A DNA stretch of 44,050 bases, from assembly GCA_005791685.1 (NCBI GenBank), contig SXVG01000023.1, positions 1 through 44,050 on the forward strand, read 5' to 3'. Numbering within the stretch: the first letter of the stretch is position 1; each line of letters starts with the position of its first letter. Made by a program: the position numbers and the translations under genes. A model generated the notes under the pieces. The model searched no databases and had not been told where the DNA came from. It saw only the letters and a list, made by a program, of their open reading frames with translations. This DNA comes from Methylotenera sp. (lineage in GTDB: Bacteria; Pseudomonadota; Gammaproteobacteria; Burkholderiales; Methylophilaceae). Of this stretch, positions 1 to 9,008 are shown in pieces.

Positions 1-678
1 GCATTGGGCGATTTGGGTATCTGGATCAGGATGCACTATGTTTACCCTTATCCGCACGTGGATGAAGTCATCCCCTTGATGGCCGATGGCTTAATTCTGC
101 CTTATTTGGACGTGCCGTTTCAGCATGCCAGTCCACGTATACTAAAAGCCATGAAACGACCCGCGCATGCCGAGAATAACTTGGCGCGCATTAAAGCCTG
201 GCGTGAAATTTGCCCAGACATTACCGTGCGCAGTACCTTTATTGCCGGCTTCCCGGGTGAGACCGAAGACGACTTTCAAATGCTGTTGGACTTTTTAGAA
301 GAAGCGCAGCTAGACCGCGTGGGTTGTTTTGCCTATTCCGCGGTCGATGGGGCGGCGGCCAATGCCTTGCCCAATCCCGTGCCAGAAGAAATTAAACAAG
401 AACGTTTAAGTCGTTTTATGGCGGTGCAAGAGCGCATTAGTGCGGCCAAATTACACGGCAAAATAGGCAGCATGCAAACGGTATTGGTTGATGAAATCGT
501 CACCGATGCAGCCGGCAATGTGGAGGCGATAGGGCGTACCAAAGCCGACGCGCCTGAGATAGATGGGGTGGTGTATTTGCAGGACGCCGAAGGTTTGACG
601 CCGGGTGATTTTGTTGAGGTGGAAATTTACAGCGCCGATGGCCACGATTTGCGTGGCGGTCCACCGCGGGCTAGCTAA
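1..678 (+). CDS. rimO: Ribosomal protein uS12 methylthiotransferase RimO, C-terminal part (5' end outside the window)
   Basis: RimO is a radical-SAM enzyme that adds a methylthio group to a conserved aspartate of ribosomal protein S12. The visible 225 codons cover the later half of the radical-SAM barrel and the C-terminal TRAM domain. The stretch LPYLDVPFQHASPRILKAMK near the start and the segment TFIAGFPGETEDDF (about codons 79-92) are typical of the MiaB/RimO family. The last 70 or so residues, ending in DGHDLRGGP, fit the TRAM domain. The N-terminal domain and the radical-SAM CxxxCxxC motif lie upstream of base 1, so the gene is partial here. The open frame continues through base 1, so no start should be assigned. 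It ends 8 bases inside the convergent gene at 671-1069. The family call is from recognition of the protein sequence. Confidence 0.93.
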   Translation, partial: ALGDLGIWIRMHYVYPYPHVDEVIPLMADGLILPYLDVPFQHASPRILKAMKRPAHAENNLARIKAWREICPDITVRSTFIAGFPGETEDDFQMLLDFLEEAQLDRVGCFAYSAVDGAAANALPNPVPEEIKQERLSRFMAVQERISAAKLHGKIGSMQTVLVDEIVTDAAGNVEAIGRTKADAPEIDGVVYLQDAEGLTPGDFVEVEIYSADGHDLRGGPPRAS

Positions 679-1069
679 ACAAATCCGGCATGATGGCTGT
701 CGGGCGTTGGCTGTCGGCACGTTCTTCTAAAAAATCAAAAGTCAGCGGGCAACGTGTCGGTTTGCGTGCGGCTTTGCGTTTTTTAGGGGTGCTGGCTTGT
801 AAGTCGATGTAGGGCGTTTGACTGATGCGCACGTAGCCTGAGCTGGCTAATTTTTCGGCGGTGGTTTCAAACAGGCTAAGTGGGTTGTCTATGTTTTGCA
901 GGGTGACGATGGCTTTGCTGACTTTCAGCACGTTATACATGGTAAATTTAGCCGCGGTTTGTTTACCGTAAATCTCGCCTGTGTGAATTTCCACTGTGCC
1001 TCCGAGCATGAATGTTTGCTTATGGTATCGCCACAATCGCCAATTAACAAGCTTTTTAGCGGGCGCCAT
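671..1069 (-). CDS. Hypothetical protein, 132 aa
   Basis: I do not recognise this protein. It is basic, with no obvious signal peptide or membrane segment. A central part (about residues 25-95) looks like a folded domain. It is followed by a Lys/Arg-rich stretch (STPKKRKAARKPTR, about residues 93-106) and an acidic to neutral tail ending PDLFS. The reading frame is open through the whole interval between rimO and gltX, overlaps the rimO stop by 8 bases tail to tail, and starts 56 bases from the divergent gltX start. An internal ATG about 20 codons in (MLGGTVEIHTGE) is an alternative start. The basic patch could bind nucleic acid, but that is only a guess. It is accepted as a gene because nothing else explains this roughly 450-base space and the codon use resembles the neighbours. 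Confidence 0.6.
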   Translation of the reverse strand: MAPAKKLVNWRLWRYHKQTFMLGGTVEIHTGEIYGKQTAAKFTMYNVLKVSKAIVTLQNIDNPLSLFETTAEKLASSGYVRISQTPYIDLQASTPKKRKAARKPTRCPLTFDFLEERADSQRPTAIMPDLFS

Positions 1070-1125
1070 GTGAGGATAGGCGCAGCCATGTTAAAATGCC
1101 GCATTATTTGTAACCGCCCACTTCT

Positions 1126-2535
1126 ATGACAGTTCGCACACGATTTGCCCCCAGCCCTACCGGTTTCTTACACATAGGTGGCGCACGCACCGCCTTGTTT
1201 TCTTGGGCTTATGCTAAAAAACACGGTGGGGAGTTTATCTTACGCATTGAAGATACCGATGTGGCGCGCAGCACACCAGAAGCAGTGCAAGCCATATTAG
1301 GCGGCATGCATTGGCTGGGTTTGGATTACGACCAAGGCCCGTTTTATCAAATGCAGCGTATGGATCGCTATAAAGCCGTGATACAAACCATGTTGACGGC
1401 AGGCAGTGCCTATTATTGCTACAGCAGCAAGGAAGAGCTGGAAGCCTTGCGTGAGCAGCAAATGGCGCAAAAATTAAAACCACGTTACGATGGTAAATGG
1501 CGTCCGGAAGCGGGTAAGGTATTGCCCAATCCGCCGGTTGATGTTGCGCCTGTCATTCGTTTTAAGAATCCACAAGACGGGGTGGTGGCATGGGACGATC
1601 TAGTTAAAGGTCGCATAGAAATTGCCAACAGCGAATTGGATGACTTAATCATCGCCCGTGCTGACGGCACGCCCACTTATAATTTTTGTGTGGTGGTAGA
1701 CGACAGCGACATGGGCATCACCCAAGTCATACGCGGCGACGATCACGTCAATAACACGCCGCGGCAAATCAATATGTTGCAAGCTTTGGCGGCCATAGAC
1801 AGCAACATTCAAGTGCCGCAATACGCGCATTTATCCATGATATTGGGCAGCGACGGGCAAAAGTTATCCAAGCGGCATGGTGCGGTGAGCGTCATGCAAT
1901 ACCATGAAGACGGCTATCTGCCGGAAGCGGTCATCAATTATTTGGCCAGATTGGGCTGGAGTCATGGCGACGAAGAGGTGTTCAGTAAAGAGCAGTTTGC
2001 TGCGTGGTTTGATTTGGATCACATTACGCCGTCGGCCGCGCAATTTAACACCGAAAAGCTCAATTGGTTAAACGCCTGTTACATTAAACAAGCCGATAGC
2101 GACTATTTGATTAAGGACATTGGCCAGCGTTTAGGGCAGTTAAATGTAACGGTGGATGATGCGGTTAAGTTGGCGGCCAGCATTGATTTGTACAAAGAGC
2201 GCGTCCATACCTTGAACGAGTTGGCGGCGGCGATAGCCTACTTTTATCAACAGCCTACGCCCGATGCTGAGGCCGTGCAAAAACACCTAACGGCAGACAT
2301 TAAACCCATCCTTAGCGCATTGGCGACCACCTTAAAAAACACCGCTTGGCAAGCGGAAGCCATACACCATGCGATAGAGGCGGCGGTGACGACTAACGGC
2401 CTTAAGTTTCCTAAGTTGGCCATGCCATTACGGGTGATATTGACCGGCATCGCGCAATCGCCCAGCATAGACCAAGTGATGGCTTTGTTGGGTAAGGATG
2501 AAGTATTGGCTAGGCTGGATCTAGCCTTAAATTAA
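1126..2535 (+). CDS. gltX: Glutamate-tRNA ligase
   Basis: This class I aminoacyl-tRNA synthetase charges tRNA-Glu with glutamate in the cytoplasm. The protein has 469 residues, the usual length for bacterial GluRS. The HIGH-type motif is HIGG at residues 16-19, and the KMSKS-type motif is KLSKR at residues 246-250. The segment FILRIEDTD, typical of GluRS, lies at about residues 37-45. The C-terminal part is the helical anticodon-binding domain. A weak -10-like TAAAAT lies at 1092-1097, but no good -35 is visible. The next gene, hfq, is 179 bases downstream, which suggests separate transcription. Confidence 0.97.
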   Translation: MTVRTRFAPSPTGFLHIGGARTALFSWAYAKKHGGEFILRIEDTDVARSTPEAVQAILGGMHWLGLDYDQGPFYQMQRMDRYKAVIQTMLTAGSAYYCYSSKEELEALREQQMAQKLKPRYDGKWRPEAGKVLPNPPVDVAPVIRFKNPQDGVVAWDDLVKGRIEIANSELDDLIIARADGTPTYNFCVVVDDSDMGITQVIRGDDHVNNTPRQINMLQALAAIDSNIQVPQYAHLSMILGSDGQKLSKRHGAVSVMQYHEDGYLPEAVINYLARLGWSHGDEEVFSKEQFAAWFDLDHITPSAAQFNTEKLNWLNACYIKQADSDYLIKDIGQRLGQLNVTVDDAVKLAASIDLYKERVHTLNELAAAIAYFYQQPTPDAEAVQKHLTADIKPILSALATTLKNTAWQAEAIHHAIEAAVTTNGLKFPKLAMPLRVILTGIAQSPSIDQVMALLGKDEVLARLDLALN

Positions 2536-2556
2536 GCGGGTATTTTTTTTAAGGCT
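2523..2556 (+). terminator. Possible gltX terminator hairpin
   Basis: AGCCTTAAA (2523-2531, overlapping the gltX stop) can pair perfectly with TTTAAGGCT (2548-2556), giving a 9-bp AT-rich stem around a 16-base loop. A short T tract (ATTTTTG) begins a few bases after the stem, and another T run sits inside the loop. The AT-rich stem and displaced T run make this a weak candidate. Confidence 0.3.
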
Positions 2557-2629
2557 TGAAATTTTTGCTTTCTGCCACACATTAAATTCAAATCGGTATT
2601 AATTTTTATTGAAAACCACGCTAAGGCCA

Positions 2630-2657
2630 TTGTTCTAAAATTTAAGCAGCGTATTAT
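2630..2657 (+). promoter_or_regulatory. Candidate sigma-70 promoter for hfq
   Basis: TTGTTC (2630-2635, 3 of 6 consensus matches) and TATTAT (2652-2657, 5 of 6) are separated by 16 bases, in the 179-base gap upstream of hfq. Transcription would start near 2664, giving a leader of about 50 nt that carries the strong AGGAGG ribosome-binding site at about 2706. Confidence 0.35.
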
Positions 2658-2714
2658 CAGCTATACAGCTTAATTTAAGCCTTATTTATTTAACTCCAAA
2701 CAATAGGAGGCATC

Positions 2715-2951
2715 ATGACTCACAAAGGGCAAATGTTACAAGACCCATTCCTTAACGCTTTACGCAAAGAACACGTTGCCGTGTCCATCTATCTGGTCAA
2801 TGGCATTAAATTACAAGGTCAAGTGGATTCTTTTGATCAATACGTGATTTTGCTAAAGAATACCGTTACGCAAATGGTCTATAAGCATGCTATTTCAACC
2901 ATCGTGCCGGCACGCATGGTGGCTTTTAATCTGACTGAAGATGAAGCGTAA
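2715..2951 (+). CDS. hfq: RNA chaperone Hfq
   Basis: Hfq is a hexameric Sm-like RNA chaperone that binds small RNAs and A/U-rich mRNA segments and helps them pair. At 78 residues it is of ordinary length for a betaproteobacterial Hfq. The N-terminal KGQMLQDPFLNALRKE and the Sm1 region with VYLVNG-like ISYLVNG spacing (SIYLVNGIKLQG) are diagnostic. The Sm2 signature YKHAIST is at about residues 55-61. The C-terminal tail is short. A very strong AGGAGG Shine-Dalgarno sits 6-8 bases before the ATG. hflX follows after 31 bases, the hfq-hflX order seen in most proteobacteria. Confidence 0.98.
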   Translation: MTHKGQMLQDPFLNALRKEHVAVSIYLVNGIKLQGQVDSFDQYVILLKNTVTQMVYKHAISTIVPARMVAFNLTEDEA

Positions 2952-2982
2952 GCCTAGATTGATTAGCGTGGTCGCGTAAACC

Positions 2983-4119
2983 TTGAAAGATTTGTTTGAA
3001 CGCCCAGGCGGCTTTGACGCCGCCATTATGGTGAGCGTCGATTTCGGTGACCACGATTACCAGGAAAGTTTGCATGAACTTAGGCAGTTAAGTTTGACGG
3101 CAGGCTTGGCCATACGTGGCACGGTTGAAGCGAAGCGCGCGGCACCCGACGCCAAATGCTTTATAGGCAGTGGCAAAGCCGATGAATTGGCGCAAATGAT
3201 GCAGGCCAGCGAATCGAATATTGCGGTATTTAATCACGACCTTTCCCCTTCCCAGCAACGTAATTTAGAGCGCTTACTGCAAGCGCGGGTGGTGGATAGA
3301 ACCGGTTTAATACTGGATATTTTTAGCCAGCGCGCACAAAGCCACGAAGGTAAATTGCAAGTGGAATTGGCGCAGTTGGAGCACCTGTCGACTCGCTTGG
3401 TCCGAGGTTGGACGCATTTAGAGCGACAAAAGGGCGGTATAGGCGTGCGCGGTGGCCCCGGTGAAACGCAGTTGGAATTGGATAGACGCATGTTGCGTGT
3501 GCGGGTCAAGCAGTTACGTGAGAAGTTAATTAAACTTAAAGCCCAGCGTGGCATGCAGCGCCGGGCGCGTAAGCGTTCCAATGTCATGACCGTGTCTTTG
3601 GTGGGCTATACCAATGCCGGTAAATCCACGGTATTTAATCGCCTGACCAAGGCCGATATTTACGTGGCCGATCAGTTGTTTGCCACCTTGGACACCACCA
3701 CCCATAAGATTTATATTGCCGATTGCGGTTCGGTGGTGCTGTCGGATACGGTGGGGTTTATTAAGCATTTGCCGCATGCTTTGGTTGAAGCCTTTGGCGC
3801 CACTTTGGAAGAGGCGGTGCAGGCCGATTTATTATTGCACATAGTCGATACGGCGAGCACCAACCGGGATGAGCAGATTGCCCAAGTGAATAAGGTTTTG
3901 CTGGAGATAGGCGCGGCCAATGTACCGCAAATTTTGGTGCACAATCAGATTGATCGAGTAGGCTTGATGCCTGCTATTAGCCGCGACGAATATGGTAGAA
4001 TTACTGGCCTACATGTTTCAGCTAAAACCGGTGAAGGAATGGATTTGTTAAGGTTGGCTATTGCCGAACATGGCCAGTATTTGCAGAAACTGAGTACGGA
4101 AGAAAGCGCTTACGCTTAA
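2983..4119 (+). CDS. hflX: GTPase HflX
   Basis: HflX is a ribosome-associated GTPase that splits stalled 70S ribosomes. The protein has 378 residues. An N-terminal HflX domain contains FIGSGKADEL and the glycine-rich GGIGVRGGPGETQLE. It is followed by a coiled segment and then a G domain with G1 GYTNAGKST (208-216), G3 DTVG (255-258) and G4 NQID (321-324, Gln in place of the more usual Lys). The TTG start at 2983 is chosen because FERPGGFDAAIMVSVDF matches the conserved beginning of HflX proteins and no ATG precedes it. The ribosome-binding site is weak, so translation may be coupled to hfq 31 bases upstream. hflK follows 55 bases on. Confidence 0.95.
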   Translation: MKDLFERPGGFDAAIMVSVDFGDHDYQESLHELRQLSLTAGLAIRGTVEAKRAAPDAKCFIGSGKADELAQMMQASESNIAVFNHDLSPSQQRNLERLLQARVVDRTGLILDIFSQRAQSHEGKLQVELAQLEHLSTRLVRGWTHLERQKGGIGVRGGPGETQLELDRRMLRVRVKQLREKLIKLKAQRGMQRRARKRSNVMTVSLVGYTNAGKSTVFNRLTKADIYVADQLFATLDTTTHKIYIADCGSVVLSDTVGFIKHLPHALVEAFGATLEEAVQADLLLHIVDTASTNRDEQIAQVNKVLLEIGAANVPQILVHNQIDRVGLMPAISRDEYGRITGLHVSAKTGEGMDLLRLAIAEHGQYLQKLSTEESAYA

Positions 4120-4174
4120 GTTGGTTTGGCTTGCTGTGGTGGGTGTCTAAAAACGATGGATTTTGGAGCGTTAA

Positions 4175-5374
4175 ATGATTAAATTTCCTGGCTGGTTACA
4201 GGGTAATAATGAAGGCCCACCCGACTTGGATCAGGTGATGCGTGATTTAAGTCGCAAAATTAACAATTTATTTGGCAAAGGCGGGGGCAATCAGCCTAAT
4301 CGTCAGCCAAACAAGCCCCCCAGTGCGCCGATGGACAGCCCTGCTTTGCCCGTGTTGCCCATCATCATGGTGTTGGGTTTGGTTTGGTTGGGCACGGGAT
4401 TTTATATCGTTGATCAAGGCTCCTTGGGTGTGGTGAAGCGTTTCGGTAACTTTGTCGACACCACTGAACCTGGCCCACGTTGGCATTTTCCTTATCCATT
4501 GGAATCCGCGGATGTGGTCAATATGGAGCAAGTGCGCCGTTTGGAAGTGGGCTACCGAAGCGCGGGTGAAGGCAGTGGTAGCAAGGTCAAGCAACCTAAA
4601 GAAGCCTTGATGTTGACCGAAGATGAAAACATCATTGATTTGCAGTTTGCCGTGCAATACAACCTCAAAAATGCCAAAGATTATTTGTTTAACAACCGTT
4701 CAACCGATGAGGCCGTCATGTCGGCCGCGGAAACCGCCATACGTGAAGTGGTGGGCAAAAGTAAATTGGATGATTTATTGCAAAAAGGCTTGGCCGACAC
4801 CTCTGAGCGCATGCAAATCATATTGGACAGTTATAAAACTGGGGTGAACATTACCAGCGTTTCTTTGCAAAGTGCGCAACCGCCTGAGCAGGTGCAAGAA
4901 GCCTTTGAGGACGTCAACCGGGCTAACCAAGACAACCAAAGGCAGATTAACGAAGGTCAAGCTTACGCCAATGACATTGTCCCTAAAGCGCGCGGAACAG
5001 CTTCCAGGTTGTTGGCCGAGGCAGCCGGTTATAAGTTGAAGATAGAAAATGAAGCCAAAGGTAATGCCAGTCGCTTTGAGCAAATTTTAGGGCAGTATAA
5101 AAATGCACCGGAAGTGACGCGTCAGCGCTTATTTTTAGAAGCGCAAGAACAGATTTTATCCAGCGTCAGCAAGGTGGTGGTGGATCAAAAAGCCGGCAAC
5201 AGCATGCTGTATTTGCCTTTGGATAAATTGATTCATGCAACGGAAGACGGTGCCGCACAAAAATCGCAGTCCTTGCAATCGCTCAATCCACAAACGGCAG
5301 CAGCAGTCGACCCTGCTGTGCCAACCGATCGTACACGTGACGCTTTTCGTAGTCGCGACAGAGAAAGCAGGTAA
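4175..5374 (+). CDS. hflK: Protease modulator HflK
   Basis: HflK is an SPFH/prohibitin-family membrane protein that forms the HflKC cage around the FtsH protease and moderates its degradation of membrane proteins. The protein has 399 residues: a Gly/Asn/Pro-rich cytoplasmic N-terminus, one transmembrane helix at about residues 57-79, and an SPFH domain starting around DQGSLGVVKRFG. A long helical region with VPKARGTASRLLAEAAGYK comes later, and the tail is polar and rich in Arg and Asp. hflC begins 9 bases after the stop, as expected for a pair made in equal amounts. Confidence 0.96.
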   Translation: MIKFPGWLQGNNEGPPDLDQVMRDLSRKINNLFGKGGGNQPNRQPNKPPSAPMDSPALPVLPIIMVLGLVWLGTGFYIVDQGSLGVVKRFGNFVDTTEPGPRWHFPYPLESADVVNMEQVRRLEVGYRSAGEGSGSKVKQPKEALMLTEDENIIDLQFAVQYNLKNAKDYLFNNRSTDEAVMSAAETAIREVVGKSKLDDLLQKGLADTSERMQIILDSYKTGVNITSVSLQSAQPPEQVQEAFEDVNRANQDNQRQINEGQAYANDIVPKARGTASRLLAEAAGYKLKIENEAKGNASRFEQILGQYKNAPEVTRQRLFLEAQEQILSSVSKVVVDQKAGNSMLYLPLDKLIHATEDGAAQKSQSLQSLNPQTAAAVDPAVPTDRTRDAFRSRDRESR

Positions 5375-5383
5375 GGGCTAGCG

Positions 5384-6256
5384 ATGAAAAATTTAACGCA
5401 CATTCTGGTGGCAGCCGCCATCGCTATTTTAGTGTTCAGCAGTTCGGTGTTTACCGTCGATCAAACGCAGTTCGTTATCGTGCAGCGTTTGGGTGAGATC
5501 GTGGCGGTCAAAAAACAAGCGGGCATGCATTTCAAATTACCCATAGTGGACAATTTAAAATACTTTGATAACCGTATCTTGACCCTGGATTGGGAGCAGC
5601 CGGCTAAATTTATCACCAGTGAAAATAAATACATGATGGTGGATTCCTTTGTGAAATGGCGCATCATCGATCCGGCTAAATACTACGTGTCGATTAAAGA
5701 CGGTGGCGAAGCGGCGGCGGAAGATAGGCTGTCTAAAGTGGTGAATGCGGGTTTGCGCGCTGAATTTGGTAAACGTACTGTGCATGATGTGATTGCCGGT
5801 GAGCGTGGCACGATTATGGACAATTTGCGTAAACGGGCGGACATGGAAGCTCGTCAGATCGGTATACAAGTGGTGGACGTGCGCTTGAAACGGGTGGATT
5901 ACGCGGAGGAAATCAGCAAGTCGGTGTTTGACCGCATGATAGCCGAACGTAAACGCTTGGCCAACCAACTGCGTTCGGAAGGCTCAGCATCCTCAGAGAA
6001 AATTCGTGCCGATGCGGATAAGCAGCGCGAGGTGATTATTGCGGAAGCTTACCGTGATGCGCAAAAAACCAAAGGCGAGGGCGATGCCGCAGCGGCAGCC
6101 ATTTACAATCAGGCTTACGGTAAAAATCCGGAGTTCTACGCGTTTTATCGCAGTACCGAGGTGTATAAAAACACCTTTAAAAGTAAGAGCGATGTCATGG
6201 TCTTAGACCCAAGCTCAGACTTTTTCAAATACATACGCAGTCCGAATAAAAAATAA
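5384..6256 (+). CDS. hflC: Protease modulator HflC
   Basis: HflC is the partner of HflK in the membrane complex that regulates FtsH. The protein has 290 residues with an N-terminal transmembrane anchor (about residues 5-24), an SPFH domain (VDQTQFVIVQRLGEIV onward) and a helical C-terminal part containing ERKRLANQLRSEG and EAYRDAQKTKGEGDAAA, both typical of the family. It lies 9 bases after hflK, and the next small membrane-protein gene starts 1 base after its stop, so hflK, hflC and the DUF2065 gene are almost certainly co-translated from one mRNA. Confidence 0.96.
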   Translation: MKNLTHILVAAAIAILVFSSSVFTVDQTQFVIVQRLGEIVAVKKQAGMHFKLPIVDNLKYFDNRILTLDWEQPAKFITSENKYMMVDSFVKWRIIDPAKYYVSIKDGGEAAAEDRLSKVVNAGLRAEFGKRTVHDVIAGERGTIMDNLRKRADMEARQIGIQVVDVRLKRVDYAEEISKSVFDRMIAERKRLANQLRSEGSASSEKIRADADKQREVIIAEAYRDAQKTKGEGDAAAAAIYNQAYGKNPEFYAFYRSTEVYKNTFKSKSDVMVLDPSSDFFKYIRSPNKK

Positions 6257-6257
6257 A

Positions 6258-6446
6258 GTGCAGGCCAGCTTATTCACCGCCTTAGGCTTGATGCTGGTCT
6301 TAGAAGGCTTGATGCCTTTGTTATTGCCGCAAGCTTGGCGCGAAACTTTTCAGCGTCTGCTGGCTTTTAAAGATGGCCAGCTGCGGTTCGTCGGTTTGTT
6401 GTCGGTGTTAGCAGGCTTGTTATTGATTTGGTTCACTAATCATTAA
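6258..6446 (+). CDS. DUF2065 (YjeT-family) small inner-membrane protein
   Basis: This 62-residue protein has two hydrophobic helices (about residues 4-26 and 43-60) joined by a short charged loop around WRETFQRLLAFKDGQLR. The pattern MPLLLPQAW plus a second helix is that of DUF2065/YjeT proteins, which often sit directly behind hflC. Their function is not established; the position suggests a role around HflKC/FtsH. The GTG start at 6258 is 1 base after the hflC stop; no ATG is available at the N-terminus. hisZ follows 12 bases later. Confidence 0.85.
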   Translation: MQASLFTALGLMLVLEGLMPLLLPQAWRETFQRLLAFKDGQLRFVGLLSVLAGLLLIWFTNH

Positions 6447-6458
6447 AGATGAGAAAAA

Positions 6459-7625
6459 ATGCGTAATTGGCTACTTCCAGAATACATAGAAGACGTGTTG
6501 CCAGCAGAGGCGGCGCGTATTGAATCCATGCGCCGTACTTTACTCGATTTGTTTCGAGTACACGGCTACCAGTATGTCATTCCACCTATGCTGGAATACC
6601 TAGAATCCTTAACCACCGGTGCCGGGCATGATTTGGATTTGGCTACCTTTAAGGTGGTCGACCAATTAAGCGGTCGTTTGATGGGCGTGCGTGCTGACAT
6701 GACGCCACAAGCCGCTCGTATCGATGCGCATTTGCTCAATCAGCAAGGCATTACGCGTTTATGCTATGCCGGCAGCGTGCTGCGCACCAAACCGGATGGC
6801 CTAGCGCAAACGCGTGAACCATTGCAGTTGGGTGCCGAGCTATACGGTCATGCTGGCGTGGCCAGTGACATTGAAATACAGCGGCTGTTAATTCAAGCCT
6901 TGCACGCCATAGGCGTGAATCAGGTGCAGATGGATTTTAGCCACGTGGACATCTTTGGTAGTTTGATTGCTGCCAGCAGCATAGGCCCACAGTTGGAACA
7001 AGATTTGTACGCTGCCTTGCAAAGTAAAGACCAGGCCAGCGTAGCCGGCTTAACGCAAACTTTGGATAAAGCCACCCGTGAGGCTTTGTTGCAGTTGACC
7101 GAGCTCAATGGCGACAAAGCTATATTGCTAAAAGCGGCTAAAGTGTTGCCTGCTATGCCGGCCATACAAGCCGCCTTAGCCAGTTTAAGCGCCGTCAGCA
7201 CGGCTCTGGCTGATTTAGACGTTAGTGTGAGTTTTGATTTAAGCGAACTGCGTGGCTACCACTACCACAGCGGCATGGTCTTTGCCGCCTACGCGCAAGG
7301 CTACAAGGGCCCATTGGCCTTAGGTGGCCGTTACGACGAAGTTGGCTTGGCTTTTGGTCGGGCGCGACCTGCCACCGGTTTTAGTTTGGATTTGCGTGGC
7401 GTGGTCACGGCCTTAGCGCCAGCCCAATTGCCACTGGCTATTTTCGCGCCCGCGCAAGCCGATGCCAGCCTAAGCTTAAAAATTGCCGCATTAAGGGCAG
7501 AAGGACACATTGTTATACAAGCCTTGCCTGATGCAGGCGGCGATGTAAAAGAATTAAATTGCGATAAAAAATTAGCCCATTACAACTCCGGTTGGCATGT
7601 GGTGGCAATGGATAATGATCGCTAA
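6459..7625 (+). CDS. hisZ: ATP phosphoribosyltransferase regulatory subunit HisZ
   Basis: HisZ is a catalytically inactive histidyl-tRNA synthetase paralogue. It assembles with short-form HisG to make the first enzyme of histidine biosynthesis and carry feedback inhibition. The protein has 388 residues with a class II synthetase-like core: the opening WLLPEYIEDVLPAEAARIE, motif-2-like LGAELYGHAG, and GPLALGGRYDEVGLAFGRARPATGFSLD split around residues 282-310. It lacks the anticodon-binding end of a true HisRS. The order hflC-DUF2065-hisZ-purA is common in betaproteobacteria. It implies that the organism uses a short HisG encoded elsewhere. Confidence 0.93.
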   Translation: MRNWLLPEYIEDVLPAEAARIESMRRTLLDLFRVHGYQYVIPPMLEYLESLTTGAGHDLDLATFKVVDQLSGRLMGVRADMTPQAARIDAHLLNQQGITRLCYAGSVLRTKPDGLAQTREPLQLGAELYGHAGVASDIEIQRLLIQALHAIGVNQVQMDFSHVDIFGSLIAASSIGPQLEQDLYAALQSKDQASVAGLTQTLDKATREALLQLTELNGDKAILLKAAKVLPAMPAIQAALASLSAVSTALADLDVSVSFDLSELRGYHYHSGMVFAAYAQGYKGPLALGGRYDEVGLAFGRARPATGFSLDLRGVVTALAPAQLPLAIFAPAQADASLSLKIAALRAEGHIVIQALPDAGGDVKELNCDKKLAHYNSGWHVVAMDNDR

Positions 7626-7668
7626 TCAAGTAAACACACTCTCAAATTAAAATTATAAAGTTAATGTT

Positions 7669-9000
7669 ATGGCAAAAAATGCAGCAAAAAATGTAGTCGT
7701 TATAGGCACGCAGTGGGGCGATGAGGGTAAAGGCAAGATAGTCGATTGGCTAACTGACCACGCACAAGGCGTAGTGCGCTTTCAAGGCGGCCATAACGCA
7801 GGCCATACCCTAGTGGTCGGCCAAGGCGATGCGCAGCGTGTTTACAAGCTGAATTTAGTGCCCTCCGGCATAGTCCGTTCTGGCATTAACTGCTACATAG
7901 GCAACGGCGTGGTATTGGATGCCGGTCATTTATTGGGCGAAATTGCCGCGCTGGAAAAAGACGGTTTAGAGGTCAAAAGCCGCTTAAAAGTCAGCTCAGG
8001 CTGCCCACTCATTTTAAGCCATCATGTGGCGGTGGACGTGGCCAGGGAAGCCAAACGCAGTGCCGACAAAAAAATAGGCACCACCGGCAAAGGCATAGGC
8101 CCAACTTACGAAGACAAAGTGGCGCGCCGCGCACTGCGTGTTTACGATTTATTTTACCCAGAACGTTTCTCAGAAAAATTACGCGAAGTGATGGATTACC
8201 ATAACTTTGTCTTAAACCATTATTTGGATGCCAAGCCGGTTGATTTTAATCAGCAATACGATGCCAGCATGGCCCATGCTATTGCCTTGAAGCCCATGAT
8301 CAGCGACATCTCCGCCGAGTTGTATGCGGCCAATGGCCGTGGTGATAATTTATTATTTGAAGGCGCGCAAGGCACTTTGCTAGACATCGATCACGGCACT
8401 TACCCGTATGTAACTTCCAGCAATTGTATCGCCGGTCAAGCCTCTGCCGGCACCGGTGTGGGTGCCAATATGTTGCATTACGTCTTAGGCATTACCAAAG
8501 CCTACACCACCCGTGTCGGTGGCGGGCCTTTCCCCAGTGAGTTGGACATTGAAACGGCGGGTCTGCCTGGTTACCAAATGTCCACCAAAGGTCAAGAGAT
8601 AGGCACGGTGACTAAACGCAAGCGTCGCTGCGGCTGGTTTGATGCGGCCGCCTTGCGTCGCTCGGCCATGATCAATGGTTTGACCGGTTTGTGCATCACC
8701 AAGTTGGACGTGTTGGATGGCATAGACGAGCTTAAAATCTGCACAGGCTATGAGCTAGAAGGTAAAAAGATAGACTTGTTGCCCATAGGCGCGGACGACG
8801 TGGCGGGTTGTAAGCCTATCTACGAAACCGTACCAGGCTGGACAGAAAACACCTTTGGGGTAAAAACTTGGGGCGGCTTGCCTAAAAATGCACAACACTA
8901 TCTCAAACGTCTGGAAGCCTTGTGTGGCGTGCCTGTGGCCATTGTTTCAACCGGCCCTGAGCGCGATGAAACCATCGTTATCGAGCATCCTTTCGCTTAA
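7669..9000 (+). CDS. purA: Adenylosuccinate synthetase
   Basis: PurA joins IMP and aspartate, using GTP, to form adenylosuccinate, the first committed step to AMP. The protein has 443 residues. The P-loop-type GDEGKGKIVD is at about residues 18-27, the IMP-binding segment GTTGKGIGPTYEDKVAR is near residues 138-154, and the later TRVGGGPFPSEL is typical. It lies 43 bases behind hisZ and 8 bases ahead of the first C1-cofactor gene, so readthrough into the latter is likely. Confidence 0.97.
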   Translation: MAKNAAKNVVVIGTQWGDEGKGKIVDWLTDHAQGVVRFQGGHNAGHTLVVGQGDAQRVYKLNLVPSGIVRSGINCYIGNGVVLDAGHLLGEIAALEKDGLEVKSRLKVSSGCPLILSHHVAVDVAREAKRSADKKIGTTGKGIGPTYEDKVARRALRVYDLFYPERFSEKLREVMDYHNFVLNHYLDAKPVDFNQQYDASMAHAIALKPMISDISAELYAANGRGDNLLFEGAQGTLLDIDHGTYPYVTSSNCIAGQASAGTGVGANMLHYVLGITKAYTTRVGGGPFPSELDIETAGLPGYQMSTKGQEIGTVTKRKRRCGWFDAAALRRSAMINGLTGLCITKLDVLDGIDELKICTGYELEGKKIDLLPIGADDVAGCKPIYETVPGWTENTFGVKTWGGLPKNAQHYLKRLEALCGVPVAIVSTGPERDETIVIEHPFA

Positions 9001-9008
9001 GTTAAACC

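Noticed and set aside
5555..5968. Antisense frame of 137 codons opposite hflC, and a 129-codon one opposite hflK (4268-4657)
   Set aside because: Both are shadows of well-supported genes, with no ribosome-binding site or known domain.
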